Assembly: GCA_017623595.1 (NCBI GenBank)
Contig: JAGAOU010000034.1
Span: 1-42,191 of the forward strand
Origin: Clostridia bacterium
GTDB lineage: Bacteria > Bacillota > Clostridia > Oscillospirales > UBA644
DNA: 42,191 nucleotides
Reading direction: 5' to 3'
Below the pieces are notes generated by a model. It ran no database searches and was not told the origin of the DNA. It saw nothing but the letters and a program-made list of their open reading frames with translations. Numbering within the stretch: position 1 is the stretch's first letter; each line of letters opens with the position of its first letter. Below, in pieces: positions 21,602 to 29,799 of the stretch. Position numbers and translations under genes: made by a program.

Positions 21602-22723
21602 TCATTCGGGGAATTCGTTGTTTGCTTTCAAAGCATTGCGCAATGCTTCAAGATATGCAAAACCATACTTTTCATCCGGTTCCATATATCCGCCTTCCGC
21701 CCATTCATTCCAGGCAAAAAGAAATAGCATATCTTGGTGATAGACATTCTTTGCCCGAAAAATCTGTTGCGTCATGTATTTTTCAAATTTCTCCGGTGTA
21801 GCGCCGACAAACACACTGCCTCGCTCTTGTCGGCGGGGTGTATTGTCCCAGTCAACAAATGCGCCGGGGACGCTCTTTTCAGACGACGGGGTACGCGAAA
21901 GAACCGCATTCCACACTTGGTCATAATCCCGCTTTATCAGCCCCTGCGCTCTGACCTGTTCAATGTTGATTCCGATCTTTTGTAGTTTCGGAGTAAGCCA
22001 ACGCTTGATCTTGCGCAATACAGAGAGTTTCCCCTGAGACAAATCGTGATTTGCATAGTTTGGCTGATACTCAATGTTATAAGTGAATCGGCTGTCGTCT
22101 TTGTTTTTCTGCAAATCCAGATGAATCTGTTGATAGCCGAATTCCAATCCGGAAAATCCGTTTTCTTTCGCAAGTTCTTGCCAACAATCCAGCATATCGT
22201 TGAGGCAATCAATCAGATCCGGTCGGTACAGAATAACCAACGGCTTTCCATCATTCTTGATATAACGAGGATCCTTAAAGAAAGGCAGAAAATAATTAAA
22301 ATGCTCCGTCCACTCTCGTCGGTCCCCGTAACGCTGTGCAATCAAAATATTATCGTGTTTTGAAACCCATGCTTTTGTCCAAGGCTCATTTGCCCAGCAT
22401 ACACAAAACGGAAGGTCAATATCCTTCTCCCTCAAAAGCAACTCCATGGGTTTTTCCAAAAGCATATGTCCGTCAAACCAATAGTGGTAAAAACAAAATC
22501 CATAGACCCCGTACTCCTTAGCAAGCCCCGCCTGCCACCGAAGAGTCTCGGGATTCAGCAGATTGTAATACTTCTCACCCATAGGAATCCGAGGTTGATA
22601 ATGTCCCTCATAAAGAGGAAGCGCCTTTTTCACATTAACCCACTCGGTAAAACCTTCACCCCACCAGGCATCATTCTCAGGAATCGCATGAAATTGGGGT
22701 AAATAGAACGCAATCGTCTTCAT
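21602..22723 (-). CDS. WbsX-like / GH99-like protein of polysaccharide clusters
   Basis: A 373-aa protein of the Glyco_tran_WbsX family. Characteristic segments are the N-terminal FYLPQFHAIPENDAWWGEGF, then GEKYYNL, YGFCFYHYWF, CWANEPWT, LILYRPD-like LVILYRPD, and the C-terminal LFLFAWNEWAEGGYMEPD. This TIM-barrel-type family is found in O-antigen and capsule clusters and relates to GH99 endo-mannosidases; whether members transfer or hydrolyse glycans is not settled. No signal peptide is present, so it is probably cytoplasmic. The SD GGAGG precedes the ATG, overlapping the end of the upstream GT2 gene by context. Length is normal. Confidence 0.88.
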   Translation of the reverse strand: MKTIAFYLPQFHAIPENDAWWGEGFTEWVNVKKALPLYEGHYQPRIPMGEKYYNLLNPETLRWQAGLAKEYGVYGFCFYHYWFDGHMLLEKPMELLLREKDIDLPFCVCWANEPWTKAWVSKHDNILIAQRYGDRREWTEHFNYFLPFFKDPRYIKNDGKPLVILYRPDLIDCLNDMLDCWQELAKENGFSGLEFGYQQIHLDLQKNKDDSRFTYNIEYQPNYANHDLSQGKLSVLRKIKRWLTPKLQKIGINIEQVRAQGLIKRDYDQVWNAVLSRTPSSEKSVPGAFVDWDNTPRRQERGSVFVGATPEKFEKYMTQQIFRAKNVYHQDMLFLFAWNEWAEGGYMEPDEKYGFAYLEALRNALKANNEFPE

Positions 22724-22736
22724 CTATAACCTCCGG

Positions 22737-23711
22737 TTACTTTTTCAGTTTCATAAATGCACGAAGAAAATAATAATACAAGCGAGGTGAAAATATATAC
22801 ATCGCAGAAGAAAGAGAAATCCTCTTTTCGGGATAATCCAACAGTTTCCTCAATTCTTTTCGCATCTCAAAATGTCTGCAATATTCACAGAAAGCTTTAA
22901 AACTGGGAAGCCGAATTGCGGCTTGCCACAAAATGGACCAATGATGACGCGCCACCGCATATCGATTGAATTCGGGGGAAAACTCAGGAGCGGCTTCCGC
23001 CAAAATTCCTTCCAGCTTCTTCATCAGAACTATCGCGTCCATTCGCTCAAGATCCAGCCCTTTATTCATCGCAGACGCAGGATTGTCGTAATAATAATAG
23101 ATCTTTCTCTTTATCTCTGCGATGCGCTCTTCGGAAGCAAACAGTTGCCACAGAAGATAGACATCTTCACTATAGCGGAAACCTTCGGGGAAAGAGAGAT
23201 TCTTCTCTTCAAAACATTCTCGGGCAAACATGCAGGCACAAACGGAAAAACGAATCCCTCTGTACAAAAATTCTCGCAGGAACTCCACAGAAGAATATTC
23301 TTGCACCTCGGCCTCTGCGGGCGACAAATCTGCCATATCTCTGGTAATATTTCCGACTGCCACGCGAACCCCTGCAGATTGAAGCGTTTGACAGAGAACC
23401 TCCAAATAATCCGCCGAAATCATGTCATCTACATCCACAAAACAGATGTAATCACCGATCGAAGCCCTTAACCCTGCATTTCTTGCAGCACTGACCCCGC
23501 GGTTTTCTTGATGAATCACCTTGATAGGGAAAGAATATGCCTCCTTCATCAACCCGTCCAATACAGAAATCGTATCATCCTGAGAACCATCATTTACAAA
23601 CACAACCTCGAAGGATGTCATTGTTTGTTGATCCAAACAATCTATAATACCGGGAACAAATCTAGCACCATTGTATACGGGAACAACAACTGACACTGCT
23701 ATTTTTTTCAT
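22737..23711 (-). CDS. Glycosyltransferase family 2
   Basis: A 324-aa GT-A enzyme. The N-terminal ~220 residues show VSVVVPVYNG, DDTISVL, NRGVSAARNAGL and the metal-binding FVDVDD (DxD-type) motif, all hallmarks of GT2. The C-terminal part is basic and may be membrane-associated. It would add one sugar of the repeat unit; the sugar cannot be predicted. The ATG has GAAGG about 10 nt upstream and lies 23 nt after the polymerase gene. Confidence 0.92.
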   Translation of the reverse strand: MKKIAVSVVVPVYNGARFVPGIIDCLDQQTMTSFEVVFVNDGSQDDTISVLDGLMKEAYSFPIKVIHQENRGVSAARNAGLRASIGDYICFVDVDDMISADYLEVLCQTLQSAGVRVAVGNITRDMADLSPAEAEVQEYSSVEFLREFLYRGIRFSVCACMFARECFEEKNLSFPEGFRYSEDVYLLWQLFASEERIAEIKRKIYYYYDNPASAMNKGLDLERMDAIVLMKKLEGILAEAAPEFSPEFNRYAVARHHWSILWQAAIRLPSFKAFCEYCRHFEMRKELRKLLDYPEKRISLSSAMYIFSPRLYYYFLRAFMKLKK

Positions 23712-23734
23712 ATTGCTCGCTTCCTTCGATCACA

Positions 23735-25267
23735 TTACTGCTTTTTTAAAAATCTATGCAAGATATTGTAACAACTCAAAAGCCGCCGATTTCCAAGAAT
23801 CTGATCATTGATCTGGGATACAAAACCGAGTATAATCCAAAAATACATGCAAACCGAAACGTTTGTCAAACACAATACTCCCAAAAACATACAGGTCATA
23901 CAAATATGGGTTGCCAAGTATCCAACTGAAACACCATACCCCAAAATTTCTCTATTCTGAGTTGCCGGAAATTTTTTCGTAAAAATAACCCATAGCGTAC
24001 GAACAATCTGGAAAATCAAAAACGACAGAATCAGTCCAAGACCCAAAAGCCCGGCAGACACTGCTATATCAAAATAAGCATTGTGGTAGGTAACAATTCC
24101 CACACCGCCGTTCTCATGAAAGTAGGGAGTATCCCCGTATTCCAATGAAGTAGCTTTCATATTACCGGTAGTAAAACCAAAAACAGGCGAATGCGGAATT
24201 ACCTGCAATCCAATTTTCCAAAACTCATTTCGAGGATAAAAGAAATTTGGCAATCGATCAATCTCGTCCCGAATCAAACCCGTATTCACGTTTTCATCGA
24301 CAATGATGGTCGGCCCGTCGTTTTCACCATTCTCAGAACTGAAATCATCGGAGAAAAACACGTCCAACAATGTATGAGCATTCAACGTTGGCAATTGCTC
24401 GGCCGTTTCCCGAATTACAATCTTTCCAATCTCAGTGCCTCCCACAATGCCCGCAGTAAGGACCAAAGATGCACACACAGCTGCCCCCCATTGGAGAAGC
24501 CTTTTTGAGCACGTTCGAGAGCACAATTGAAATATTGCAACAAAGGAAGCAATAAACACAAAAATGTACAACCCATACACGTAAGTCCTAGTCAGAGTAG
24601 TGTTGATACAAAGCCAACACACCGTAAAATTAGTCACATAGCAGACAATCGCACCCTTTGTCCTCTTTTTAGGATAAACAAGATTAAAAAGAGAAGCAAC
24701 ACAACCCACAAACATTGCATTTGCACAGGAAATTGGATTGTTGAATATTCCAGAATTTCGTCCGGTAACAACCCCAAGAAACCAAGTACCGTTAATCCCC
24801 TCAAGATCAGGGATAATTGCAGAAACCTTAAAGAAATAACAAAACATGCAGAGAGAACCTGCAACCAACGTAACAACGCAAATCACTCTATTGATAAAAT
24901 GCAAATCACGGAACATCGTCTGCATTGTGACAAATTTGTCCTCTTTAATCGTAAAGAGCACAAAAAACTCAACAATCGTCCAACAATACAGATGGAAAGT
25001 AGAAAACTTATCCTCTCCCGCATAAAGAAGGATCGTTACTGCGTACCCAATACAAAACAACGCAAGAAAAAGACTCCCCGCCTGTCGCAAGAACATCCTT
25101 TTGGTAAACAAATCTTGAACAAGAATCAAAGCTCCCCAAACAAGAAGCAGAGCACTTAGAGGTTGGGGGAAAATACAAAATGGATATGCTGGAATCAATA
25201 AAAAAACACAAATACAAGCTGCCTTATACACAGTTGTGTTCCAAAGAACAGAAAACAGTTTATTCAT
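23735..25267 (-). CDS. Wzy/O-antigen ligase-like polymerase
   Basis: A 510-aa integral membrane protein with about ten TM helices and one large extracytoplasmic loop at roughly 290-385, as in Wzy polymerases and WaaL-type ligases. The conserved-looking loop end has NEFWKIGLQVI, FGFTTGNM and then YHNAYFDIAVSAGLLGL, matching the H-N-x-Y/F-L motif region of the O-antigen ligase domain (PF04932). It would polymerise the undecaprenyl-linked repeat units flipped by Wzx. GAGGG lies 6 nt before the ATG. Its base composition is more AT-rich than its neighbours, common for polymer-specific genes. The assignment rests on topology and motif. Confidence 0.82.
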   Translation of the reverse strand: MNKLFSVLWNTTVYKAACICVFLLIPAYPFCIFPQPLSALLLVWGALILVQDLFTKRMFLRQAGSLFLALFCIGYAVTILLYAGEDKFSTFHLYCWTIVEFFVLFTIKEDKFVTMQTMFRDLHFINRVICVVTLVAGSLCMFCYFFKVSAIIPDLEGINGTWFLGVVTGRNSGIFNNPISCANAMFVGCVASLFNLVYPKKRTKGAIVCYVTNFTVCWLCINTTLTRTYVYGLYIFVFIASFVAIFQLCSRTCSKRLLQWGAAVCASLVLTAGIVGGTEIGKIVIRETAEQLPTLNAHTLLDVFFSDDFSSENGENDGPTIIVDENVNTGLIRDEIDRLPNFFYPRNEFWKIGLQVIPHSPVFGFTTGNMKATSLEYGDTPYFHENGGVGIVTYHNAYFDIAVSAGLLGLGLILSFLIFQIVRTLWVIFTKKFPATQNREILGYGVSVGYLATHICMTCMFLGVLCLTNVSVCMYFWIILGFVSQINDQILGNRRLLSCYNILHRFLKKQ

Positions 25268-25397
25268 TACAGTCCCTCGTTTCTAAAGTTTGACAAAAGG
25301 TCTTTCCAATCTAACCTTCGCTATCACAAAATTTCTCTCTTGCTGAAATATAAGCAAAAGGACAAAACTCTTTCTCGCTTATTTTTGACAACTTCGC
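25268..25397. other. Short intergenic stretch inside the polysaccharide operon
   Basis: 130 nt, AT-rich, between the first glycosyltransferase and the polymerase gene. I see no good terminator, no consensus promoter and no small ORF with an SD. Confidence 0.4.
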
Positions 25398-26537
25398 CTA
25401 TGATACGGAGAGAACTCTGCACAAAATCTCTTCGCAGTGAGCATAATTGTGGGGAGCGGAAAGGCGGGTGTCGAAAAGGGTCGAGGCGGCAGCCTTGAGC
25501 GGAGAAACGCCGTCTGCGATCCGTGCGGCAACCTGCTCCGCAGCCACGTTGGGGTCGGTCATATGAACGCCCACCCCATAGCGAGCAATCATTTCCGCTG
25601 TATCGGCGGGAATGGTGTTGACAATGGGAAGTCCGTGGCGGAAATAATCCACGGATTTCATGGTCAACCCCACACAAACAGAATCCTTCATCACGTTCAG
25701 CCCGAAATGGCAACGGGAGAGGATGCGATGCTTTTCGGTCTCATCAAAGACCTTCCCGCAATAATCTACCGTAACGCCTGCGGCACGGACAGAATCGCAG
25801 AATTCCGTACACTTCTCACCCCCGCCGATGACGTGCAGGGTCGTAGGAATCCGTTCGTTCAATGCGGACAGAAAGGCAACGATGCGAGGGATATCAATAA
25901 TGTTGTTGATAGAGCCGAGATAAGCAATATCCGCCCGATCGGAGGGCAGAACCACATCTTCACAAGGGCCGACGTAGGGCTCCAGGGAGAAATAAACCGT
26001 TTCGGAACGGTCCTCCGAAAATCCGAGGCGCTTGCGGAACATATCGCACTCCGCCGCCACAAAATCCGCCTTGGGGAGATGCTTGTCCCGCAGATTTGCC
26101 CACACGCGAAAAACGGGAGCAAGCAACTGCTTCACCTTGGAAGAGGGGAAGGTTTCGGGCCAGAGATCAAAAATATCAAAAATCAATTTCGTTTCGGGGT
26201 GCCGTTTTTTGTACACCGAAAGATATTTCACCAAAAAATTGGGAGGCAACAAGGAGACCACCGCATCGGGGCGGGCTTGCTCCAAATAATGCAACACTTT
26301 CTTTGCGAAAGCACGATGGGAAAGGATCCGCTGCACCGAAAGATTCTTACGATATTCGGGAACATGGATCTGCACACACCCCTCCACGGGGCAAACATAA
26401 CGCTTCTTCTCCACATGGAGAAAATCCGTGGTGACATAAGTGGTCTCGTATCCCAAGGCTTCAAGGCTTCTGTCCCAATAGACCATGCGGTGACTGTAAT
26501 GATCGGAACAGCTGATAACAATCGCCCTTCTGCTCAT
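25398..26537 (-). CDS. Glycosyltransferase family 4-like protein
   Basis: A 379-aa GT-B enzyme. The N-terminal half has SDHYSHRMVYWDRSLEALGY and FDLWPETFPSSKVK, a segment common in WbuB/CapM-like GT4 enzymes. The C-terminal half has DIAYLGSINNIIDIPRI, LHVIGGG and the VGLTMKSVDYFRHGLPIVNT donor-binding loop. I chose ATG 26537 with AAGGAAG about 9 nt upstream; a longer frame starts 8 codons earlier. It is the first gene after the strong polysaccharide promoter. Acceptor and donor are unknown. Confidence 0.9.
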   Translation of the reverse strand: MSRRAIVISCSDHYSHRMVYWDRSLEALGYETTYVTTDFLHVEKKRYVCPVEGCVQIHVPEYRKNLSVQRILSHRAFAKKVLHYLEQARPDAVVSLLPPNFLVKYLSVYKKRHPETKLIFDIFDLWPETFPSSKVKQLLAPVFRVWANLRDKHLPKADFVAAECDMFRKRLGFSEDRSETVYFSLEPYVGPCEDVVLPSDRADIAYLGSINNIIDIPRIVAFLSALNERIPTTLHVIGGGEKCTEFCDSVRAAGVTVDYCGKVFDETEKHRILSRCHFGLNVMKDSVCVGLTMKSVDYFRHGLPIVNTIPADTAEMIARYGVGVHMTDPNVAAEQVAARIADGVSPLKAAASTLFDTRLSAPHNYAHCEEILCRVLSVS

Positions 26538-26581
26538 AGCTCCAACTTCCTTTGCGCACATAATCTTAAATATTATTTTGT

Positions 26582-26610
26582 ATTATATCATATAAACACG
26601 GAAAAGTCAA
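26582..26610 (-). promoter_or_regulatory. Sigma-A promoter of the surface polysaccharide operon
   Basis: -35 TTGACT (26605-26610), 17-nt spacer ending TGA, -10 TATAAT (26582-26587), minus strand. The next strong minus-strand terminator is at 12022-12056, so this promoter may serve about 14 genes. Confidence 0.9.
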
Positions 26611-26640
26611 TAGAAAGGGAGTTTTTTCGAAGAATGACAG

Positions 26641-26671
26641 AAAAAAGAACCGTTTGTCACACAAACGGTTC
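26641..26671 (-). terminator. Terminator of the ABC-2 transporter operon
   Basis: An 11-bp perfect stem GAACCGTTTGT/ACAAACGGTTC with a 3-nt loop is followed on the minus strand by TTTTTT. Confidence 0.92.
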
Positions 26672-26680
26672 ATAATTTCC

Positions 26681-27817
26681 TCACTTTTCCAAGGGCAATA
26701 TTCGGTTGAGCAGGCGATAGACGCCCCAAAGCAGGCAGGTGTAAGCCACCATCAACCCCAAATAGAGATTACTGTAAAGAGCGTTGATGTAATACGTGGG
26801 CGGAAGCAACAGATTCACAGAAAAGACGCCCGTCAACTCGAAGAATACGGGGCACAAAGCAATCATCAGAACCACCGCAGGAGGCATTACCGCACCAAGC
26901 CCGATCATACTGCGGCAAAGAACCCTCATCAAACAGGAAAAGACCGAAACACAAACCACATAAAGGAGTAAAACCAAAATTTCCCGAAGAAGCGGTCCGC
27001 CAAGCCCCGAGAACATCAGCGCCAAAAGACAGACGATCCCGACGGTCAACACCGACACCGTCTGATACCCCAGCTCCACATAGGGCAGCCGACGGCAGGA
27101 CACCCAGGAAAAGAGGCCGATCCGATGATCCTGCATATAATACATAGCCGTGGCAAAACCCGCCAGAACAATCACAACGGCCAGCAGGCCGCGCAGAGGT
27201 GACATCAGATAATTGGTCTCCCCTTCGGCAGGTGCACCGCCGCCCACCAAAGAAAAATCAAAGAGATGGGAGGCCGGCGTAAAGGCGTTGCGATAGAACT
27301 CCAAAAGAGCCTCATCACTCCACTTCTGCGCCCCGGGAGACTGAGCACGCACCGAATCCAAGAACATCTGTTGAGAACAACATTCAAACAAAATACCGCT
27401 CAGCTTTTCCCGTGCAAGACGGAGAGGCACGGTGCTCTCCCGTTCCAATACAATAGCAAGGGGCTTACGCCGATAAGATGAATCAAAAAAATCCTCCACC
27501 CGTTTCTGCAAATCGGCAGGAAAAATCCAGGCCCCGTCAACCGTTCCGTTGCGAACCAAAGCCTCTGCCTCGGCAGGGGAATCACAGGAAACAAAGCGCA
27601 TCAGGCCCCTCTCCTGTAAGAGACGGTCGGTCATGGAGTTTGCCAAGGGGTCGCTCGCATCCTCCGCCGCAAGCACAACGGTGACAAATCCGCTCTGCTC
27701 CTCCGCAAGAATCCCGAAACCGAACACCAAAAGGGGAATCAATCCGAGGATCAGAAGGAAGGTAGCTTTTTTCCAAAGACGCTTGCAGAGCATCCAACCC
27801 CAGATCAATACATTCAC
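26681..27817 (-). CDS. ABC-2 type transporter permease (second of two)
   Basis: A protein of about 378 aa. An N-terminal TM helix is followed by an extracytoplasmic domain of about 150 residues and six TM helices in the C-terminal half, the ABC-2/YhgE-like layout also shown by the gene before it. The likely start is GTG at 27817, 4 nt after the upstream stop, with a G-rich GGGGGTG tract before it; this start is uncertain because GAGG lies very close. It follows a paralogous permease and an ATPase gene in one operon, ending in a strong terminator. Such exporters move drugs, lipids or polymers; nothing here identifies the cargo. Confidence 0.8.
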   Translation of the reverse strand: MNVLIWGWMLCKRLWKKATFLLILGLIPLLVFGFGILAEEQSGFVTVVLAAEDASDPLANSMTDRLLQERGLMRFVSCDSPAEAEALVRNGTVDGAWIFPADLQKRVEDFFDSSYRRKPLAIVLERESTVPLRLAREKLSGILFECCSQQMFLDSVRAQSPGAQKWSDEALLEFYRNAFTPASHLFDFSLVGGGAPAEGETNYLMSPLRGLLAVVIVLAGFATAMYYMQDHRIGLFSWVSCRRLPYVELGYQTVSVLTVGIVCLLALMFSGLGGPLLREILVLLLYVVCVSVFSCLMRVLCRSMIGLGAVMPPAVVLMIALCPVFFELTGVFSVNLLLPPTYYINALYSNLYLGLMVAYTCLLWGVYRLLNRILPLEK

Positions 27818-27821
27818 AGCC

Positions 27822-29051
27822 TCACCCCCGTCCCTTCTGCAGACGAATCCGCCGCACAAATACCGTAAGGGCGAAGAACACGCCACCGTAAAGACAGAGC
27901 ATCAGCCCGCTGAGCAGGACGCCCTCGCCCGTAATACAGGCCGCCAGATGGGAGCGGGCAATCCCCGTGGGAAGAAACACGGAAAGACGCTGAACCGATT
28001 CGGGAAAGGCAAACACAGGGTAGAGACACCCCGAAACATAACACAAAGAAAGAGTCAGAAAGAAATGCAACAAAACACCGCTGACCAGATCCCGACTCAA
28101 CTCAAACAGAAGAAGACTCAAAGCGCCGATCATTACAAGCACGGGAATCACCCCAAAGACCATCAACCACGAAAGCTCGGTTCCCAGAAGGGCAATCAAT
28201 CCTCCATCTGACACAAGATTCATCCCAAAAAGCCCGAGTGCAATCACCAAAACAGGAACAAAAAGCCCCAAAAGAAGCGCAAAAAGCTCTCCTGCCGCCT
28301 GTCCAAAGCTACCCAGCCGCCTTGCGCGCAGCACCATTCCCAAGGACGAATCCCGCCGTACAAACAACGGCGCATAGGGAAGAACGATCAACATAAGAAG
28401 AACCACAGAAATTCCGCAGAAGAAATATCCGCCCAATCCCAAGGAGTCGGCAATCCCCAGCTCCTGCACCTCATACAGATCGGAGCGACGGAAAATCACC
28501 TCCGCATAACGGAGGCTGAAGCGCCCCATATAGTCCCCGATGCCCTCTGAAATCCCCGTAGCCCGCAGAGCATCGGCGGCACCGTAAACGCCCTTTTGGG
28601 CATGGAGAACATAATCGGAAATCACCGAGGTAATCTCATTTTTAAACATGGAGGTAAGCCCCTCTGCATTGTCGGAGGAAACAACCGTCAGCGGATGCAC
28701 CTTTCCCCGCATGGCATCCTCAAGAAATCCATCGGGAATGATCACATATGCGGCAATGGTCCCCTGCTCTACTGCAGTACGGGCCTCATCCTCCTCCATA
28801 CGAATCACCTGCAGCGCAAAACGGGAGGTGTCAAGAGTTTCCAGCGCAGTGATGCCCATATCCAAATAGGTATCCTCCGCATTTCCCACAACAGCAAGAC
28901 GCACTCTCGTTTTGTTTTCGCTTTCACTGTCGCTTTTCATGGTTGAGAAAAACACGAGACCCAATCCCAACAATAACGCCATCAGAGCACAGAGCAAACG
29001 GGGCAACAGTTTCCAAACCCGCTTGCATTGCAGTTTGAAATACATTCCCAT
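27822..29051 (-). CDS. ABC-2 type transporter permease (first of two)
   Basis: A 409-aa membrane protein. One TM helix at about 18-36 is followed by an extracytoplasmic domain with RVRLAVVGNAED and YVIIPDGFLEDA, typical of ABC-2 permease ectodomains, and six C-terminal TM helices. It starts 1 nt after the ATPase stop codon with a poor SD, so it is probably translated by coupling. With the next permease and the ATPase it forms a complete heteromeric exporter. The last residues are basic and lie inside the cell. Confidence 0.86.
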   Translation of the reverse strand: MGMYFKLQCKRVWKLLPRLLCALMALLLGLGLVFFSTMKSDSESENKTRVRLAVVGNAEDTYLDMGITALETLDTSRFALQVIRMEEDEARTAVEQGTIAAYVIIPDGFLEDAMRGKVHPLTVVSSDNAEGLTSMFKNEITSVISDYVLHAQKGVYGAADALRATGISEGIGDYMGRFSLRYAEVIFRRSDLYEVQELGIADSLGLGGYFFCGISVVLLMLIVLPYAPLFVRRDSSLGMVLRARRLGSFGQAAGELFALLLGLFVPVLVIALGLFGMNLVSDGGLIALLGTELSWLMVFGVIPVLVMIGALSLLLFELSRDLVSGVLLHFFLTLSLCYVSGCLYPVFAFPESVQRLSVFLPTGIARSHLAACITGEGVLLSGLMLCLYGGVFFALTVFVRRIRLQKGRG

Positions 29052-29052
29052 A

Positions 29053-29721
29053 TCAAAGACTCTTCACAAGACGGGAGACATCCCCATCGTATTCAAAGGG
29101 CACAAGAACGCCGCCCCGCAGAATATACCATTCGTCGCAAAGGGGCAATTCGTACACGTCATGGGTGGTCAGCAGAAGGATTCCGCCCTTCTCCTTGTAA
29201 CGGCGCAGATATTGGGAAATCCGCGCCTTGCAATCCAGGTCCAGTGCGGCGGAGGGTTCGTCCAGCAAAAGCACGGGTGGGCGCTTTGCCACGGCACAGC
29301 CAATGGACAGACGCTTCTTCATTCCCCCCGACATTTTACAAACGGGGGTCTTGAGAAACTCATGAATTCCAAGCATCCGCAAGACACCGTCGGCCAGTTC
29401 TTTCTCCATGGCCTCACGATCATACCACAAGGACAAATTGTCCTTAGCAGACAATTCTTCGATCAAAGGAGTTCCCTGGGGAACATATCCCACAAGAGTG
29501 CTGCGCAGAACAGAATCCCGAAAAAGATCCTTTCCGTCACAGAAAAAGCTTCCCTTGTCGCAGGACTGCACCCCCGCAAGAATAGACAGAAGGGTGGATT
29601 TTCCGCTTCCGTTGCCGCCGAGAATCCCAATACATTTCCCCGCTTCTGCCGCAAAGGAAATTCCATCCAGCACCTGCTTTCCGCGAAATCCCTTCCGAAT
29701 GTCCTTCACTTCGATCCGCAT
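29053..29721 (-). CDS. ABC transporter ATP-binding protein
   Basis: A 222-aa ATPase with Walker A GGNGSGKST, Q-loop VGYVPQGTPL, signature MSGGMKKRLSIG, Walker B PVLLLDEPSAALD and switch LLTTHDVYE. The signature MSGGMKKRL is the ABC-2/DrrA-like exporter type. The ATG at 29721 has GGGAGA 6 nt upstream; an extended frame upstream of it is rejected. It is first of three genes coding a complete exporter with two permeases. Confidence 0.94.
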   Translation of the reverse strand: MRIEVKDIRKGFRGKQVLDGISFAAEAGKCIGILGGNGSGKSTLLSILAGVQSCDKGSFFCDGKDLFRDSVLRSTLVGYVPQGTPLIEELSAKDNLSLWYDREAMEKELADGVLRMLGIHEFLKTPVCKMSGGMKKRLSIGCAVAKRPPVLLLDEPSAALDLDCKARISQYLRRYKEKGGILLLTTHDVYELPLCDEWYILRGGVLVPFEYDGDVSRLVKSL

Positions 29722-29749
29722 AACCGTTTCTCCCGAAATACCGTATAAA

Positions 29750-29780
29750 TTTTGGCGCCGATATGAGATCAGCGCCAAAA
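29750..29780 (-). terminator. Weak hairpin after the zinc-ribbon gene
   Basis: A 9-bp stem TTTTGGCGC/GCGCCAAAA with a 13-nt loop is followed on the minus strand only by TTTATA. It may be a leaky terminator, letting some transcription from 31.8 kb reach the ABC-2 genes, for which I found no separate strong promoter. Confidence 0.4.
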
Positions 29781-29799
29781 CTCTGTTATTATTACTTAC

